NCBI GenBank assembly: GCA_001939145.1
Contig: LSRX01000180.1
Location: forward strand, 279,360 to 343,359
Direction: 5' to 3'
Length of the DNA: 64,000 nt
Origin: Symbiodinium microadriaticum
Lineage: Eukaryota > Sar > Dinophyceae > Suessiales > Symbiodiniaceae
Shown: piece after piece, positions 37,240 through 49,869 of the stretch
Position numbering within the stretch: the first letter of the stretch is position 1
Layout: each line of letters starts with the position of its first letter
Notes under the pieces: model-generated
Databases searched by the model: none
What the model was told of the DNA's origin: nothing
Seen by the model: the letters and a program-made list of their open reading frames with translations, nothing else
Translations under genes and position numbers: made by a program

Positions 37240-37830
37240 TTTGCCGGCTGGGCCCCTGCTGCCGGGTCAGGCCGGAATTTTTTCAGGGTTTCGGCTTTCT
37301 AGGGTAGGGTTTGGGGTTTTGGGTGTGGTTCAGATTCCGATTTTCAGTCATGGGTTGAAGTTGACAAGGCTTTGTCTTGAGTTGCAAGCAGGGGTTTCCT
37401 CGCTTCGCGGGCTGTTTTCGGATGAGGGGTCTTGCGTGTTGCCGACGACTTTTATAGGGCAACTAGAGGAGAGAGAGCTGGTTCATGAAGGAAGTTATGC
37501 CTCCAAGGTCTTAGAGCTTCAGCTTTTTAACCGAGTTACTCACAGCTGCGGGTTTTGGACTGACGGGTTTCACCATGTTTCAGGAGTTCAGGGCCTGGGG
37601 TTTGTGGTGTCTTTCTAACATTTCGGGGGGGGCTCCTGGCAACCCGGAGTGCTGGGCTTAGGGGTTCGGGACATCACGGTGCTGCCGTGCCAAAGCCTGT
37701 AGTTGTGGCTTGGGGGTTACCGAGTGTTGTGGATTGAGGGCCTACACTAGTTTTGCAACGTGCCATGTGCACCTTCCACCTACCATGCCCCTGCATTGCC
37801 GATGCTCTCGAAAGCCACGGTTCGCCGGTG
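37240..37830. other. Unassigned sequence with TTTAGGG-like words
   Basis: A 125-codon + strand frame (37241-37618) is mostly translated GGGTTT-type repeat and has no recognisable domain. I do not call it a gene. Confidence 0.4.
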
Positions 37831-37834
37831 TTGG

Positions 37835-37960
37835 TTTAGGGTAGGTTACGGTTTAGGGTTCAGGGTAGGTCAGGTTTCAAAAGGGTAGGTTAGGGTTTAG
37901 GGTTTAGGGCCTGTAGGGTAGTTTAGGGTTTAGGGTTCTTAGGTGAGGGTTTAGGGTCTC
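37835..37960 (+). repeat. TTTAGGG cluster
   Basis: Repeated GGGTTTAGGG and TAGGTTAGGG words. Confidence 0.8.
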
Positions 37961-38517
37961 TGTTTTGAGTTTCCTCAGGTTGGCAACTCGAGCGCAAAAT
38001 CCACCGCTTCGGCCCTAGGTTTGCTTCCTTCGATGGGGGAGGCTGGCATAGGTTTTTGTCGGGCCTCAGGGCGTTTCTGGTGTAGGTAAAGGGCTTTCGG
38101 AGTTCTAAAAGCATACGGAGATAGTAGCATTTTTCGGCGGTTTAGGGGGCACTGGTCTGCAGGAGTCCTAATACTGAGGCTTCTACATGTGAGCTTCTTC
38201 TGTCGAGGGTTCTAGCGTTTGGGGTCTAGGATCTTGCTTGGCGAGGGTTTCTGAAGGCGTCCGACGGTCTGAGGGTAGGTTTCGGCTTCGGTCCGTGGAC
38301 GGCTTGTGAGACGTCCCACCCGATCCACCGCAGCTGAAACTCCCGGGGCGTGCAGTACAAGTTCGGCGAAGTATCTAGATCGTGATGCCTCGTGCGTGGA
38401 AAGCAACCCACAGGCCGTCCTTGATTGCGTCCATGCATGATGTCAAGTTTAAGGTCGCTCGGGTGACGGTGGCTGATGGCGAGGCGCGAAAGCCGTGCTT
38501 TGGTCTCAAGTGTACGC

Positions 38518-38700
38518 CAGCTACTATTGCTGCCGCTGCTGCTACTGCTGCTACTGCTGCTGCTGCTGCTATCGGCACTGCTACTGCCACTGCTACTTCT
38601 ACTGGTACCCGTACTAGTAAGTACTCGTCCTAGTAGTACTCGTAGTTCCAACAGTACTAGTACCCGAAGTAGCAGCAGTATTCTGACTACGAGTGGTAAC
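38518..38700 (+). repeat. CTG/CTA and AGTACT trinucleotide array
   Basis: GCTGCTACTGCTG triplets to about 38590, then AGTA/GTAC-rich degenerate triplets. Confidence 0.85.
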
Positions 38701-39437
38701 AGCAGTACAATTACGAGTAATTGCTGGTACCAGCAGATGAAAAAGTCGTAGTGTCAGTGACATGTGCACACCCTACTTTGCAGGAGTCCTCCCCGAACCG
38801 GCGTCGCAAGAGAGGGAGCCGTGAGTCCAAAGATCCAGATATCAGCGTCTTGGATCTCATGGCTTTGAGGGGTTCCTCGGGCCTGGTTTGGACGGATGTT
38901 CACTGCTTTTTCAGCCCTTGAAACTGCAGTGGCAGGTTGAGCTAGCAGGCTTGGGATGCTGAGAGCCGTGACTCTGGCTCAGGAATTAGCTACCAGGTTT
39001 TGCGGTGCGCAGGAGTTTCCTATTGCGGAACCCTGATTGCAAGGTGGGTTTGCTAGTCAGGAACCATGCTGGACGTTGCACCGGTGGCCGTAGGAGGTAA
39101 TCGCGCTCGTGATGGCAAGCCTAGACCAGATTTCTCAACATAGACACAGCCGTAGTGGTAGACCTCATGCTCACAACAGCTCTAGGCTCCCGATGCCTGG
39201 CACCTAGGACCTAGGAGGCGCGTTTTCACGTCCCGAACTATTCGGCCTGGGTGTTGAATCCTTCCAAAAGCCACACAAAGTCCGAAAGCACTTGCAAGCC
39301 TAGTTTCCGCAGCAAGGGATCTCATTCCCATATGGCTTAAAGCTCCTAACCGCCCTTATAACCCCAGGGTTTCGTGTTTAACGCCTGGGCAGCCCCCAAC
39401 AACCCTAGACCCTAAAGGCCCTAAACCCGACCTGAAG

Positions 39438-39488
39438 GCGAAGATGATCCGCATGGCCTCCTCCCTACAGCGGCATTCGTGGATCTTG
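39438..39488 (+). CDS. Isolated exon candidate
   Basis: AKMIRMASSLQRHSWIL with an AG|G acceptor and GT donor, phase 0 at both ends. It is unlinked to other exons and no family is recognised. Confidence 0.25.
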
Positions 39489-39824
39489 GTGTCCTCCTCC
39501 GGGTGACCTGAGCCCTGGCCTTCATGGGATGCCTGTGCTCTGAAGGGCTGTAAGGAATCTAGGGTCGAAGTGGGGGCTCTGCCTGTCACCGGAGAGTTCA
39601 AGGGTTGAGGCAAGAAGCCATGGTGTTTGCAATGTGGAGTAGAACCCTAAACCCCAAACCACATAAGTCTCTCATCTTTTTATTGGCCTACCGACGGGGC
39701 GATGGGCTGAGAAAAGCATCCGGAAAGCTCCCGCCATGGTCCATACCTGTCCCAGTGGATCCTGTTTTTTAACGGTTTGGAGGAGCACTGGTACCATGTT
39801 GACATGCAGCAACAACAACAACTG

Positions 39825-39827
39825 CTC

Positions 39828-39871
<44 letters not shown>

Positions 39872-40360
39872 GCCACTACTGCCACTACTGCCACTACTGC
39901 CACTGCTGCCACTGCTGCCACTACTACCACTACTACCACTACTACCACTACTACCACTACTACCACGGTGATTACTGCTGCCACTGCTGCCACTACTACC
40001 ACTACTACCACTACTACCACTACTACCACTACTACCACTACTACCACTACTACCACTACCACTACTACTACCACTACTACTACGACGACTACTACGACGA
40101 CTACTACTGCTACTGCTGCTGCTACGGCCACGGCTGAGACTGCGACGACGACGACGACGACTAATACTTTCGGTACTCCCCCAGTGTTACTAGCACAGCT
40201 AGTACGGCTAGTAGTACTGGTTCTACTATGACGACGGCTACGACTACTAGTACTGCTACGACGACGCCTAGTACTAGTATTATTTACTAGCACACTGAGT
40301 ACAACTGGTCCTACTGTACTAGTACTACTTGCAGTATCATTACGATTTCGACGACGCGTA
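39825..40360 (+). repeat. CTACCACTA trinucleotide array
   Basis: CTA, CCA and CTG triplets with GAC/ACG blocks towards the end, over 330 bp at high density and then degenerating to AGTACTA-type sequence. It opens all six frames with low-complexity peptides. Confidence 0.93.
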
Positions 40361-41055
40361 CTACTATTGCGATGTGTCTTCTAGTACCACTGTTTTTTTT
40401 ACTAATGACTGAAAACCACGTGACTGTAGGGTGTACGACTCCCGGTTGAAGTTTAGATCGGCCTGTAGGTATGTCGTACTCCTGATGTCGTGCATAAAAT
40501 GCAAGGGGTCGTAGTTACTCTTGTTTGGACAGCATGGTCTTCGTCGTGACTAATTACGTGCTTGTCTCCGGTAGCTCTGACATGTTGCCCTGGTGTGTTC
40601 GGTGGATGCCAAAAGAGTCCTACTACCAATACTGGTAGGCGGGCGCGGAATTCAAGACGCCCCTCTTTTCCCTGTGAGTGTCTACAAAGTCCTGATTGTC
40701 TTGTGTTTCCCACCTTGCTGGGGGTCCTTACAGACTCCACACAGGTTCTGCTCCGAGAAAGCCTTCCTGTTGCTCTTTATTCCAATCCTGCGAAATTACC
40801 TGTTGCTCGGCTCCTAAATACAGCCGAGTATCTAAGACGCCCATGGGCGGTTGGCACATTTCTCCGACGGAATGCCTCGGCACTTAAGACTTACCCAACA
40901 CCTTTGCCGGGCGCGGGGCCTACTGCACAGATTTCAGCCTAGCCAACTGATCTTATGGTAGACACCCGATTCCGGGAAACAAGTGGCCTTAAACACCAGA
41001 AATCTCTGTGTTTTTTGATTAAAACCTAGGTGCGTCTTAAATCCCGCGCCGGGCT
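40361..41055. other. Spacer without supported features
   Basis: Unique sequence. Overlapping frames of 63-126 codons near 40450-40940 on both strands show no domain. Confidence 0.4.
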
Positions 41056-41140
41056 ATGGTACTAGTACTGGTACTACAGCAACTACTACTGTTGCTGCTT
41101 TTGCTGCTGCTGCTGCTCCTGCTGCTACTACTATCACTTC
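41055..41140 (+). repeat. CTA/CTG trinucleotide array
   Basis: A short ACTACTACTGTTGCTGCTTT-style run. Confidence 0.85.
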
Positions 41141-44110
41141 CTTTCCATTGCAGAGCAGTGGGTGCCGAAATCTTCAGCTTCGTACAGGCTGCATTGGAGC
41201 AGTAGCGTCGGCAGCTCCAGCCACACCATGCGAAGCTCCGACAACGAAGCCAGAGAAGTTGTGCAGCCACTCTTGATGGGGACGTCCTTGTCGGGACTAA
41301 TCTGTCGAATCGATGCTGCCCCTGTTCTGAAAACAGCCAGAATCTGTACGGCTGAAGCCTCGATGGACCTGAACCCTGACGACAGTGGGCTGCACCATTT
41401 TTCTGGACTTGGGCTTGCTCTCCGCCGCAGAACTTTAGCTTCAACGGGGTTGCAGGCCTTGGCCACTAGCGTCAAGGGTAGCAATAGCAGGTTATTCCCA
41501 ATTTCAGCATCAGGACTAGGCCGAAGTGCGAAGACATAAGAGATCCCTCAACCTTTTCAAGACCATCCGCCACCATCCGCCCGCAGCACTTTAAGAGCTT
41601 GTCTTGTAGTGTGGTCCATGCAAAGGTTGCTTGCCGACAGCAATCATTTGGTTCAGGGCGAAAGTTTATGAGCCAGCACTCTTCACACTATGACTCAGGC
41701 ATATCTCGCAATATGATTTTGAAGGAATTAAGGAAAATTGTGAATGCTTCGACATGAAAACCTCCCAAATCCCATAGATAGTCGATCCATTCTGTTTTCG
41801 GCAAGTGGAGGAAGATCTATCTGTCTCGTCTGGATTGAAAGGACCCTTGTCCAAAACTGTAAGGACTGGCCTGCAACCCTGCTGCCCCAGCCTACTCGGC
41901 CAAGCCGAGATTTTGCCGGGGGATGGCCCGTTAATCATGATACTCGCCCTGTGCCAACGGAGTGCCTAGGGTATTGGGAAGAGCGCTTCAGACAGAGACG
42001 GTGCGAATGCATATATGGATACGGAGGGACAGAGTCACGCACTCCACTCGAAGATACTTGACATGTTTCCGTACATACACATACAACGACATGGGCACAG
42101 ATCGATTAGCTATGTCCCTTTGCCTAGAATCGTAGAACATAAAGAATGCATACACGTACGTAGTTGCCGCCTCGCAGCCACTTTTCCCCCAATAGTCGCT
42201 ACTTATGGTTATCCTCTCCTTTTTGAGGGGGGATTCGCTGCAGGCTTCAGGCTTCAGGGTTCAGGCAAAGTGGTAGATATGGGCCGGGGGGGGGGGGGGC
42301 AGAACGCACAGCACACAATCATACATGCATGGAAGGCAGGAATCTGAGACCACGATCTTGCTCTGCAGCCTGCAGCCCAGGCAGGTGCACAGGCTCCCAA
42401 TCCTTCCGGCGGGGGCGTAGAGGAAAAGGTTGAGTGCGAGGCAGAGACGGTAAGCGATGGGCAAGATAGAAACGAGAGAATCGCTTGAGGGGCCAAAAGT
42501 ATGGACACCTTGCATGCCGGCGAGACATGAATGGAGACAGGAGCACGTGCTAATCAAGCAGATGAGTGGATGAGCAGGTCGTCAACCAGACCCCAGCCTA
42601 TCTCCGAGTATTTCAATCGGTCATAGCACTCAGAACTGCACATAGAGACGCACTCCAGCCGGCTGCTGGGCAACCACCCTAGCAGATCCCAGGAGTTCCG
42701 TGCATGCTAAGTTTGGCCGTCTGTTCTGTGTAACTCTCGATGCATATCTCTACCCGGACTCTGCCTTTTCATATCATATTTAGTCACCGAGCTTGATGAG
42801 AATTTGATTGAGATGTACGCAGGGATCTCTGGTTGGGTTTGTGGCGGTGGCCGCAAGTCAAAGGAATACCCAGAGGCAGCTTTTTGAAGGTGTGGGTTTC
42901 GCATCGTAGTTTTAGTTGCACATCCTCATGATAGTTCATCATAAATCTAGGTAATGTAGGTACCTGATTTAGAAACCCCGTCCCTAAAACCCCAACATAC
43001 TCGTACTAGGATTCATATATTAGTATTAGGATTCATATAAAGCAAAAACCGTAATAAAGACCTAGGGTCTCTTAATCAGGTTCCCACATTGGCAAATTGG
43101 GAAACTTGTTAACTCCCTTATGGTTCCTATAGAGGTACCCAGTCATAAATACTTTTTAAGGGAGCCTAACACTACAACCCAGTAATCGTCTTGCCTCCAC
43201 AGATAGAGACTTCGAAAGCTGCTTTCGGGAATGTTGAATCCGCAATTTGCACCCGGAGGCCCCTGATTTCCTTGTTTTGCTTCGGGCAAGTAGTAGACGT
43301 TCTAACATCACGTTGTACGAACATGGCTTTCTAGGTTCTGGAGCTATATAGTGTCCGCCACATCGTCAATTTCCGATTATGTGCTGTAAGATCCTGGACA
43401 ATCCACTTTGGGACCGCAGACCAAACTGACTGCCCACGGTTTTAACAAATCGTTCACAGTGACCTCCGGATGCGCAGTCGCAGAGGATCTGTGGTTTGCA
43501 CGGTCGCTCCGACTTCCGGGATTGGATGTGAAGTTCTGCGGACCAAGCTTTACAGGCTCCATAGGCCCGATAATCCATGAACCCTGCGAAAAAGGGCCGT
43601 ATTCCAAGAAAGAAGCAAAAGCCAGCATCAGTATGGCCATGACACATAATACAAGTATCATAGGGCCTGAGTTGCTAAAGAAATCTTGATCCTTAGCGTT
43701 CCTCAAAACAACAGGTATGTAGTACAGTATACACCGACACCCTATTGATATTTTTCGAGGCTTTACACCGTATCTGTGTTCGAGCATCAGGCATCAGGGG
43801 AGGAGACTCCCACGAGCGGACCCTTCCTAACAGCATTCATGTTTTTTATGGTTCCTGTCGGGGTTCATGGCTTTTGGATGTGGGGTTTAGGGGTTTGGGG
43901 GTATAGGGTAGTGTGACTTCGAGCTTAGGGGTCCGGGATGTGCGGGTTTGAGGGTTGGGGGGATTTAGAACTTAGGCCCTTGGAGTTGTTAGGGGCTTGG
44001 GGGTTCAGTTCGTGCATTAGAGGCTTAACTGAGGATTCAATGTGTTGAAGTTTTCATGTTAGAGCAGATCAGACACGACGGGCGAGTCCAAACCATTGAT
44101 CTGATCTGTG
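41141..44110. other. Low-feature region
   Basis: Mostly unique DNA, with a run of 19 or so G at 42281-42299 and some TTTAGGG-like words after 43870. A minus-strand frame at 43377-43787 contains a hydrophobic segment (MILVLCVMAILMLAFASFLE) that could be one membrane span, but it has no splice-supported neighbours. I see no gene I would defend. Confidence 0.4.
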
Positions 44111-44123
44111 CTAATGTTTGCAG

Positions 44124-44864
44124 GGGGCAATGCAGCGGCTCTCTGCCGAGGGCGCAGCACTGCAGCTCGAGGTCGTCATGTGGCACGACCAAGCAGCGAG
44201 ATGGAGCGGATTGGTGGTTCCAAACATGGGTTTAGGGTTTTAGGGTTTAGGGTTTTAGGGTTTAGGGTTTAGGGTTTTAGGGTTTAGCGTTTAGGCGTCA
44301 AGGAAGCGAGGTTGTAGCCGCCTCGGCCTGTGAGACGATACTTCCCCACCGCGGCTATCGGTTTCCCCTCGAGTACACCAACCTGCACCCCTCAGCGCAT
44401 CGCCTATTTTAATTTGGGGGCCTTGCTGGAAGAATGTGTCGGGCCTGCAATCCGGAACTGTGGTCCTGTATCTTGTAATATTGTATAGAGCCACTTCCAG
44501 GATGAGGTTTCTAGCTCTGCAGAAGTGCTAGACGACCATTACCTCTCGCAGGAGTGCGAGCATGGGGCCAGGAGTTATGCAGAGGTGATCAACTACTAGA
44601 ACTACCCCTGTTGCTTCGGGAAACTGTGGTCTCGTTCATAAGTAGGAGATTATCGAAGCTGTTCTCGGAGCTTGGGCTCATGCCACGTGATGCGCCGACG
44701 GACGTCGACCCGCATTGAGAGAAGCTTTGGGCTCGCATAGGTGCAAAGAGTGCAGGTGCAATTGTATCTAAGCTGCAGCAGCAACAGCGATTTGGGCTGG
44801 TCCCGAGCCACTTTGATGCAGGAACAGTTGCGGGAGGAGCAGAGGGAGGCTTCGCGCATCCACG
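44124..44864 (+). CDS. Coiled-coil exon chain (gene C, partial)
   Basis: Three exon candidates: 44124-44171 (GAMQRLSAEGAALQLE, GT donor), 44551-44583 (ECEHGARSYAE, GT donor) and 44822-44864 (EQLREEQREASRIH, GT donor). All have AG|G acceptors and begin in phase 0; the first two also end in phase 0. The composition is that of a coiled coil. A TTTAGGG cluster (44226-44300) lies in the first intron. The family is unknown, and flanking exons were not found. Confidence 0.4.
44226..44300 (+). repeat. TTTAGGG cluster
   Basis: At least seven TTTAGGG or TTTTAGGG units in tandem, among the purest in the window. Confidence 0.9.
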
Positions 44865-45890
44865 GTGCAGCAGAAGTCGGAATGACGTGCGGCCATAAGT
44901 TTCTGTCTATCCTGGCTTAGGACCGAGGAGGCATGTCCAGACGTTCGAGATGCCTGCATTCTGCTGGGCCGGTTGGCTCGTGAGACTGAGTTCTTCTCAG
45001 CTGGCTGGTCTCTAGGTGCAGCAGTTGATAGCTTTAGAGCTCTACCTAGAATAAGCTTACGGGGTAGATTCTAGTAGAAGTACATAAGGACTCTAGCACC
45101 GAAAGGCAACAGGGACATAGCTCAACTTCAGACTCGTCGTAAAAGTGTTTGAAGCTCTTCCAGCCAAGGCGCCTGAAACCCGAAACACGGAACCCAGCCC
45201 TGAAATCCTGAAGGGTTCTGCAGGTCTGGATTGGTTGGCGTGACGGTGTTCCTTAGGATGGACCACTAGGCGTCACTTCCATGGGCGCCACGTGCTCGGA
45301 TACCAAGCCCAATTTTGAGGTGCCTTTCGGGTGGGAGGGGAGTTTGAGGCTCTGGGGGAAGCTATTATTCAAAGTCAGGGTCAGCACTTCTAATTTGCAC
45401 TGAACGGGCTCTGACTTCAGATGTCGTTCCTTCAGCATCACACTCATTTAATCACCTGCACCTTAACAACGTTGATGCACGGACACGGCTGCAAGACCGC
45501 GCGGTCTTGACGTTGGATCACCTGCCAACCGCACCAGAGCCGGCCCTCCAACATGATTCAACAAGTTGGGGTTAGATAAGGGTGGGCGGGTCCAGAATGT
45601 TGACTTTCATTGGTGGCTCATAAGTCAGAAGTTCCCAGCATCGGCCGGCTTTTTGTGTCGTTTTCAGCCTTCAAGATGTAGGATTCCACCCTACTCTCAC
45701 GGCTGTTGCAGGGCTTTGGTGTGGGCCGCTGCGTTCCATTCGTCACCAAGTGCCCAGGCCCGGAGACTTAGAACCCAGCTGAAGCTGGACCACTACTGCT
45801 TTCGACGACCACCACGACGACTGTGACTGTACTTCTCCGATTGGTAGCTGCAGCAGTTGTGCTAGTATTAGTAATAATGCTCCGACGACG
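44865..45890. other. Spacer without supported features
   Basis: Unique sequence; only short overlapping frames. Nothing recognised. Confidence 0.4.
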
Positions 45891-45918
45891 ACTGCTACTG
45901 CTACGATTGCTGCTGCGG

Positions 45919-45959
<41 letters not shown>

Positions 45960-45975
45960 AGTGCGTCTACTCCTC

Positions 45976-46009
<34 letters not shown>

Positions 46010-46320
46010 GACTACTACGACTACTACCACCACTACTACCACTACTACTACCACGACCCCTACCATTTCGATTACGCCACTACGACGAAAACAGCTGGTG
46101 TTCTTCTACGGCAGCTGCTGATGCTGTAACCAGTGCTACTGCTGCTGGTGCGGCCGCTACCACTACTACGACCACTACTGCGCCCCACCCCCACCATACC
46201 ACCACCACCACCACGACGACGACTACTACTACCACTACGACGACTACTACTACTGCGACTACTGTTGCTACTACTGCTGCTGCTGCTGCTACTACTACTA
46301 CGACAGTGCCAACCCCCACC
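45891..46320 (+). repeat. CTG/CTA/CCA trinucleotide array
   Basis: Long blocks of CTG, CTA and CCA triplets interrupted near 46065-46130. Poly-L, poly-T and poly-V frames on both strands are artefacts. Confidence 0.92.
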
Positions 46321-47085
46321 TAGGCTGCCACAACCACTATTTCAGAAACTAGCTAGATCTAGAAGCAACTCACGCCTCTGATTTTGATCCGGGTCTGGAT
46401 TACCGGAGGACTCTCACAGCCGCACGGCTCTTTGTCCCTTGGCAGCTTTTTTTCAGAGTTTAGGTTGACGAAATAAGGCGGAAGGTCGGAGGTGGGGGTG
46501 GGCCGAATTCGGGGAAGCTGAACATGTGGGGGAACCTCAGTATTTTATGTCTTTTGAAAGTATTTTGCGGGGTCCAAATTGGCAACAAGCAGAGCGTTTG
46601 CTTGTATGATGTGCCGCATTACTGAGGAATGATCCGGTCGCGACCTCAGAATGACGCAACCGGGATGTGGGACCAACTGCAGCGGCAGCTTTCAACATCT
46701 TGTGTTGGTTTGCACCCGCGCCCTGCTGGCGTCCGAACCTGGAAGCCCGGGCCGGATTCCGTACATGAGGAGGAACAATTGTGACCGTAGTGTTCCCGAC
46801 AGCAACAAGATGTTGACGGTCATGAGGCTCACATAAGAACAAAGGTCGGAACCTACCGGAATGTTCCAGCCTTGGTATTTACAGATGTCTATACAAAAAC
46901 ATAGATATAATGCATACTTACATGGTATGCCGATGTACGTGTGCCTGTGCCTGGTCTTTTATCAGAATTTGAAGACTTCTCATGTTGGAAATGCCTGATC
47001 TGGTCTGGTTTGGCTTGTATACAAGGTCGGCCACCACTGGAGGGTCACGAACATGACAAAAGATCTCGGCATGTATGTGTGTGTG
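46321..47085. other. Spacer without supported features
   Basis: Unique sequence with no recognised exon. A weak coiled-coil-like phrase (DQLQRQLST) near 46672 lacks good splice sites. Confidence 0.35.
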
Positions 47086-47109
47086 CGTGTGATAGACACA
47101 CACATGTAC

Positions 47110-47145
<36 letters not shown>

Positions 47146-47440
47146 GATATGTACATCATTTTCATCTGCATGTGTATGTGTATGTGTCTGTATATGCGCA
47201 TGTCTATGTATATGCATGTGTACAGTAAACCACCAAAAAGTTGGAAACCGGAATAGGGACAAATACTGCTGGGATTCCCTGTACATTATTACTCCTACGG
47301 ATTGAGGCTATTGGTTTTCGAACTTTTGGGCTTCTACTGTATATGTATGTGTATGTCTATGTGTGTCGGTATATGCATGTCTATATCTGTGTGCTTATGC
47401 GTACATGTACGCATGTACAGTATGTATGATCGATCTGTCA

Positions 47441-47474
<34 letters not shown>

Positions 47475-47640
47475 GGTTGGTCGGTCGGTCGGTCTGTCTG
47501 TCTGTCTGTCTGTACGGATATGTGTATGCGCGTGTATGTATGCACATACTGATGTTAGTGATTTTGTTAATGTTTGTAGGGAGTATTTGGCGCTCTCTCT
47601 CTTTCTCTCTCTCTCTCTGTGACCGGTGTGGGATTTTTTC
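47086..47640. repeat. Compound TA / TG / TGTC / GGTC / CT microsatellites
   Basis: TA dinucleotides (47122-47145), TATGTG words, TGTC tetramers (47440-47475), GGTC tetramers (47475-47495), TGTC again, then a CT run (47595-47620). Confidence 0.92.
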
Positions 47641-48655
47641 TGGGGCTGAAGGGGCTCTGCGGGTTTGGCGGCTGCTGCTTGTAGGCTGGTCACGGAACGT
47701 CATATGTGGGGTGCTCTGACACGAAATCGTGTCCGTTACAAGGGTGCTTTAAGCTGTAACTAGTGCAGCAGCGGGCCGCGATTTTGAGAACTGCCCATGT
47801 GACCGGTGGCCGACAGCTGGTGTGCGTCAACTTTTTGGGTAGACGTTCTATTCGTCAGTCGCTGCCATCAGCGTTCAGCATTCGGTTTTTCCTGAAGCCT
47901 CGGGCGGAGTTTGATGACAAGATGTGGTAGGGTCTTTGTGTGTGATTTGGGCTATGAAAGTTGAAAGCTTTTCCTCGGCTCTGCCAGAAGAAACCTCGAC
48001 GTAAAAATTCTGAAGCCAAAGTCATGTGCGCAAGAGTCCCAAAGTCATGGAGCGCCTGGGTCCGACACAAACCGCAGCTTACTGCGGGTAGTGGCTCTCG
48101 ATTGGATTTAAGGTGAAACCCTGAAGCCCCAAGCACCCCTAAAACCCTGAACCCCTAAACCCCTAAAGCCCTAAGCCTCTAAGCTTCGATACGTCTTGAA
48201 AGTGCGGCAGGTAAAGGATGACTTGTCTGTGGGCGTTCCACCGGTGCCGGGCCAAGTTAAATGATGGAGATGTTGAGCAGGTTCTTTGGGTAAAGCACTG
48301 AACAGAAAAAAGGGTTCCGGTTACACGATCAAGACCCGTGCGACGGAGTCATGAATATGCAGATAGCTTGACATGAAGCTTGAGAACTCTCAACCCCGAA
48401 TGCTTTAGCTAAAGATGCCATGAAAGCGAACGTTCACTGAGTTGTCCTCTGCGCGAGTTGCAAAAAATCCAGTTCTGGGTGGTTTGAATCAAGAAGTCAC
48501 CCTGAAGCCCTAAGTCCGAAAACGTGGAGCGTCCCCTGGCAACTTGAACCCTTGAGGCCCTAAGGTTGCTGTGGCCAGTTCAGGCTGTTGAGGTTGAGGG
48601 AAGGGGCCTTTCTGCTCGGCTATGCTGAAAGATTCTTCAAGACAAGGTAGCTGCT
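47641..48655. other. Spacer with a CCCTAAA-like cluster
   Basis: Mostly unique sequence. CCCTAAAACCCTGAACCCC-type words lie at 48115-48185. No exon recognised. Confidence 0.4.
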
Positions 48656-49352
48656 AGACTTACTTTAGTGTTTCTGTTGCCGATGTATGTTGTATCCATG
48701 CATGTGCACGCACGTAGCAATTTATGCATGTGTCCGTTTGTGTATGTATGTCTGTTTGTATGCATGCACGATATGTATGTATGCAGGTAGGGTGTAAAGA
48801 GTGTAAAGTAGGTAGGTCGGTAGGGTCAGGAAGGTATGCCTTCATGCAAGTATGCCTGCATGGTATGCATGCATGCCTGCATGCATGCATGCGTGCACAT
48901 ATGCGTGTATGCACATGTCAGCGTGTGCATGTATCATGTTTCATGTATGCATGCATGCATGTAGGGATGCAGGCTTGTACGTTTGTGTGCATGTACGGTT
49001 GATGGTATAAGTCCTGCATTGCCCATATTAATGAGGAAAATACCATAATTCCCATAGTTTGGGGTCCTCAAGGTAATGCAGGAATTCTATCATCAACCCC
49101 CTATGTATGTACGTACGTATGTATGTATGTACGTACATGTGTACGTAGGTATGTATGTATCTAATTAGGTATGTAGGTCGGTCGGTGGGTAGGTAAGTGG
49201 GTACGTACCACATGCAGCATAGGGTCCAGGTCGGTAGGCAGGTAGGTAGAGGTCGGCAAGTAGGCAGGTAGGTTCATGTAGGTAGGTAGGTAGGTAGGTA
49301 GGTAGGTAGGTAGGTCGGTTGGTAGATAGGTAGGTAGGTAGGTGTATGTATG

Positions 49353-49394
<42 letters not shown>

Positions 49395-49615
49395 TAGAAG
49401 CGTGTGCGTGTGTGTGTGTGGGCATGTGCATGCGCATGCATGTACGTGTGCATCTACATGCGTGCTCACTGACTCACACAGACACACACGCACTCACGTG
49501 TGTGTGTGTGTGGGTGTGCATATATATTTATATGCAAACAAATACATAAAGAAATAATATATATATATATATTTATTTATTTTTTATTTATTTATGTGCA
49601 TATAAATATATGTGA
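48656..49615. repeat. Compound TGCATGTA / GTAG / GA / TG microsatellites
   Basis: GCATGCAT words to 48970, then TATG/TACG words near 49105-49160, GTAG tetramers (49240-49345), a GA run (49365-49390), TG/CA dinucleotides and TTTA-rich sequence to 49615. A roughly 90-bp stretch of ordinary sequence (49000-49095) interrupts it. Confidence 0.9.
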
Positions 49616-49685
49616 GTATTTTTGGGTTCATTTGTGAACAGACATGTTCGTGGTAGTAAAAGCTTTCTCAGTCTGTGTGGCCGAG

Positions 49686-49749
49686 GATGGGGAGGACGAC
49701 TACGACGCCCAAGTCTCCCAACAGTTTGAAGATTCACCAATAGCAGCAG
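49686..49749 (+). CDS. Acidic exon candidate
   Basis: DGEDDYDAQVSQQFEDSPIAA, with a GAG|G acceptor and GC donor. It stands out from the surrounding microsatellites in composition. No family recognised and no partner exons found. Confidence 0.3.
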
Positions 49750-49869
49750 GCATCTGCAGGGTGAGGCGTAACCCAACCCTCAATGTGAAGCTTCATGTCG
49801 ATGGACAAGTTCTTCCCAGATGCGTTTGCGTGGTGGTTGGTTGGTGCCCTTCCCAGACAGGGAATTTGT

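Noticed and set aside
39736..40293. Long low-complexity frames (poly Y/H, T, V, L)
   Set aside because: They translate trinucleotide arrays in all frames; the same applies at 26.6, 36.5, 45.9 and 52.0 kb.
43377..43787. Minus-strand frame with a hydrophobic stretch, possible K+ channel segment
   Set aside because: Only one span-like segment, no selectivity-filter motif, and no splice-supported neighbours.
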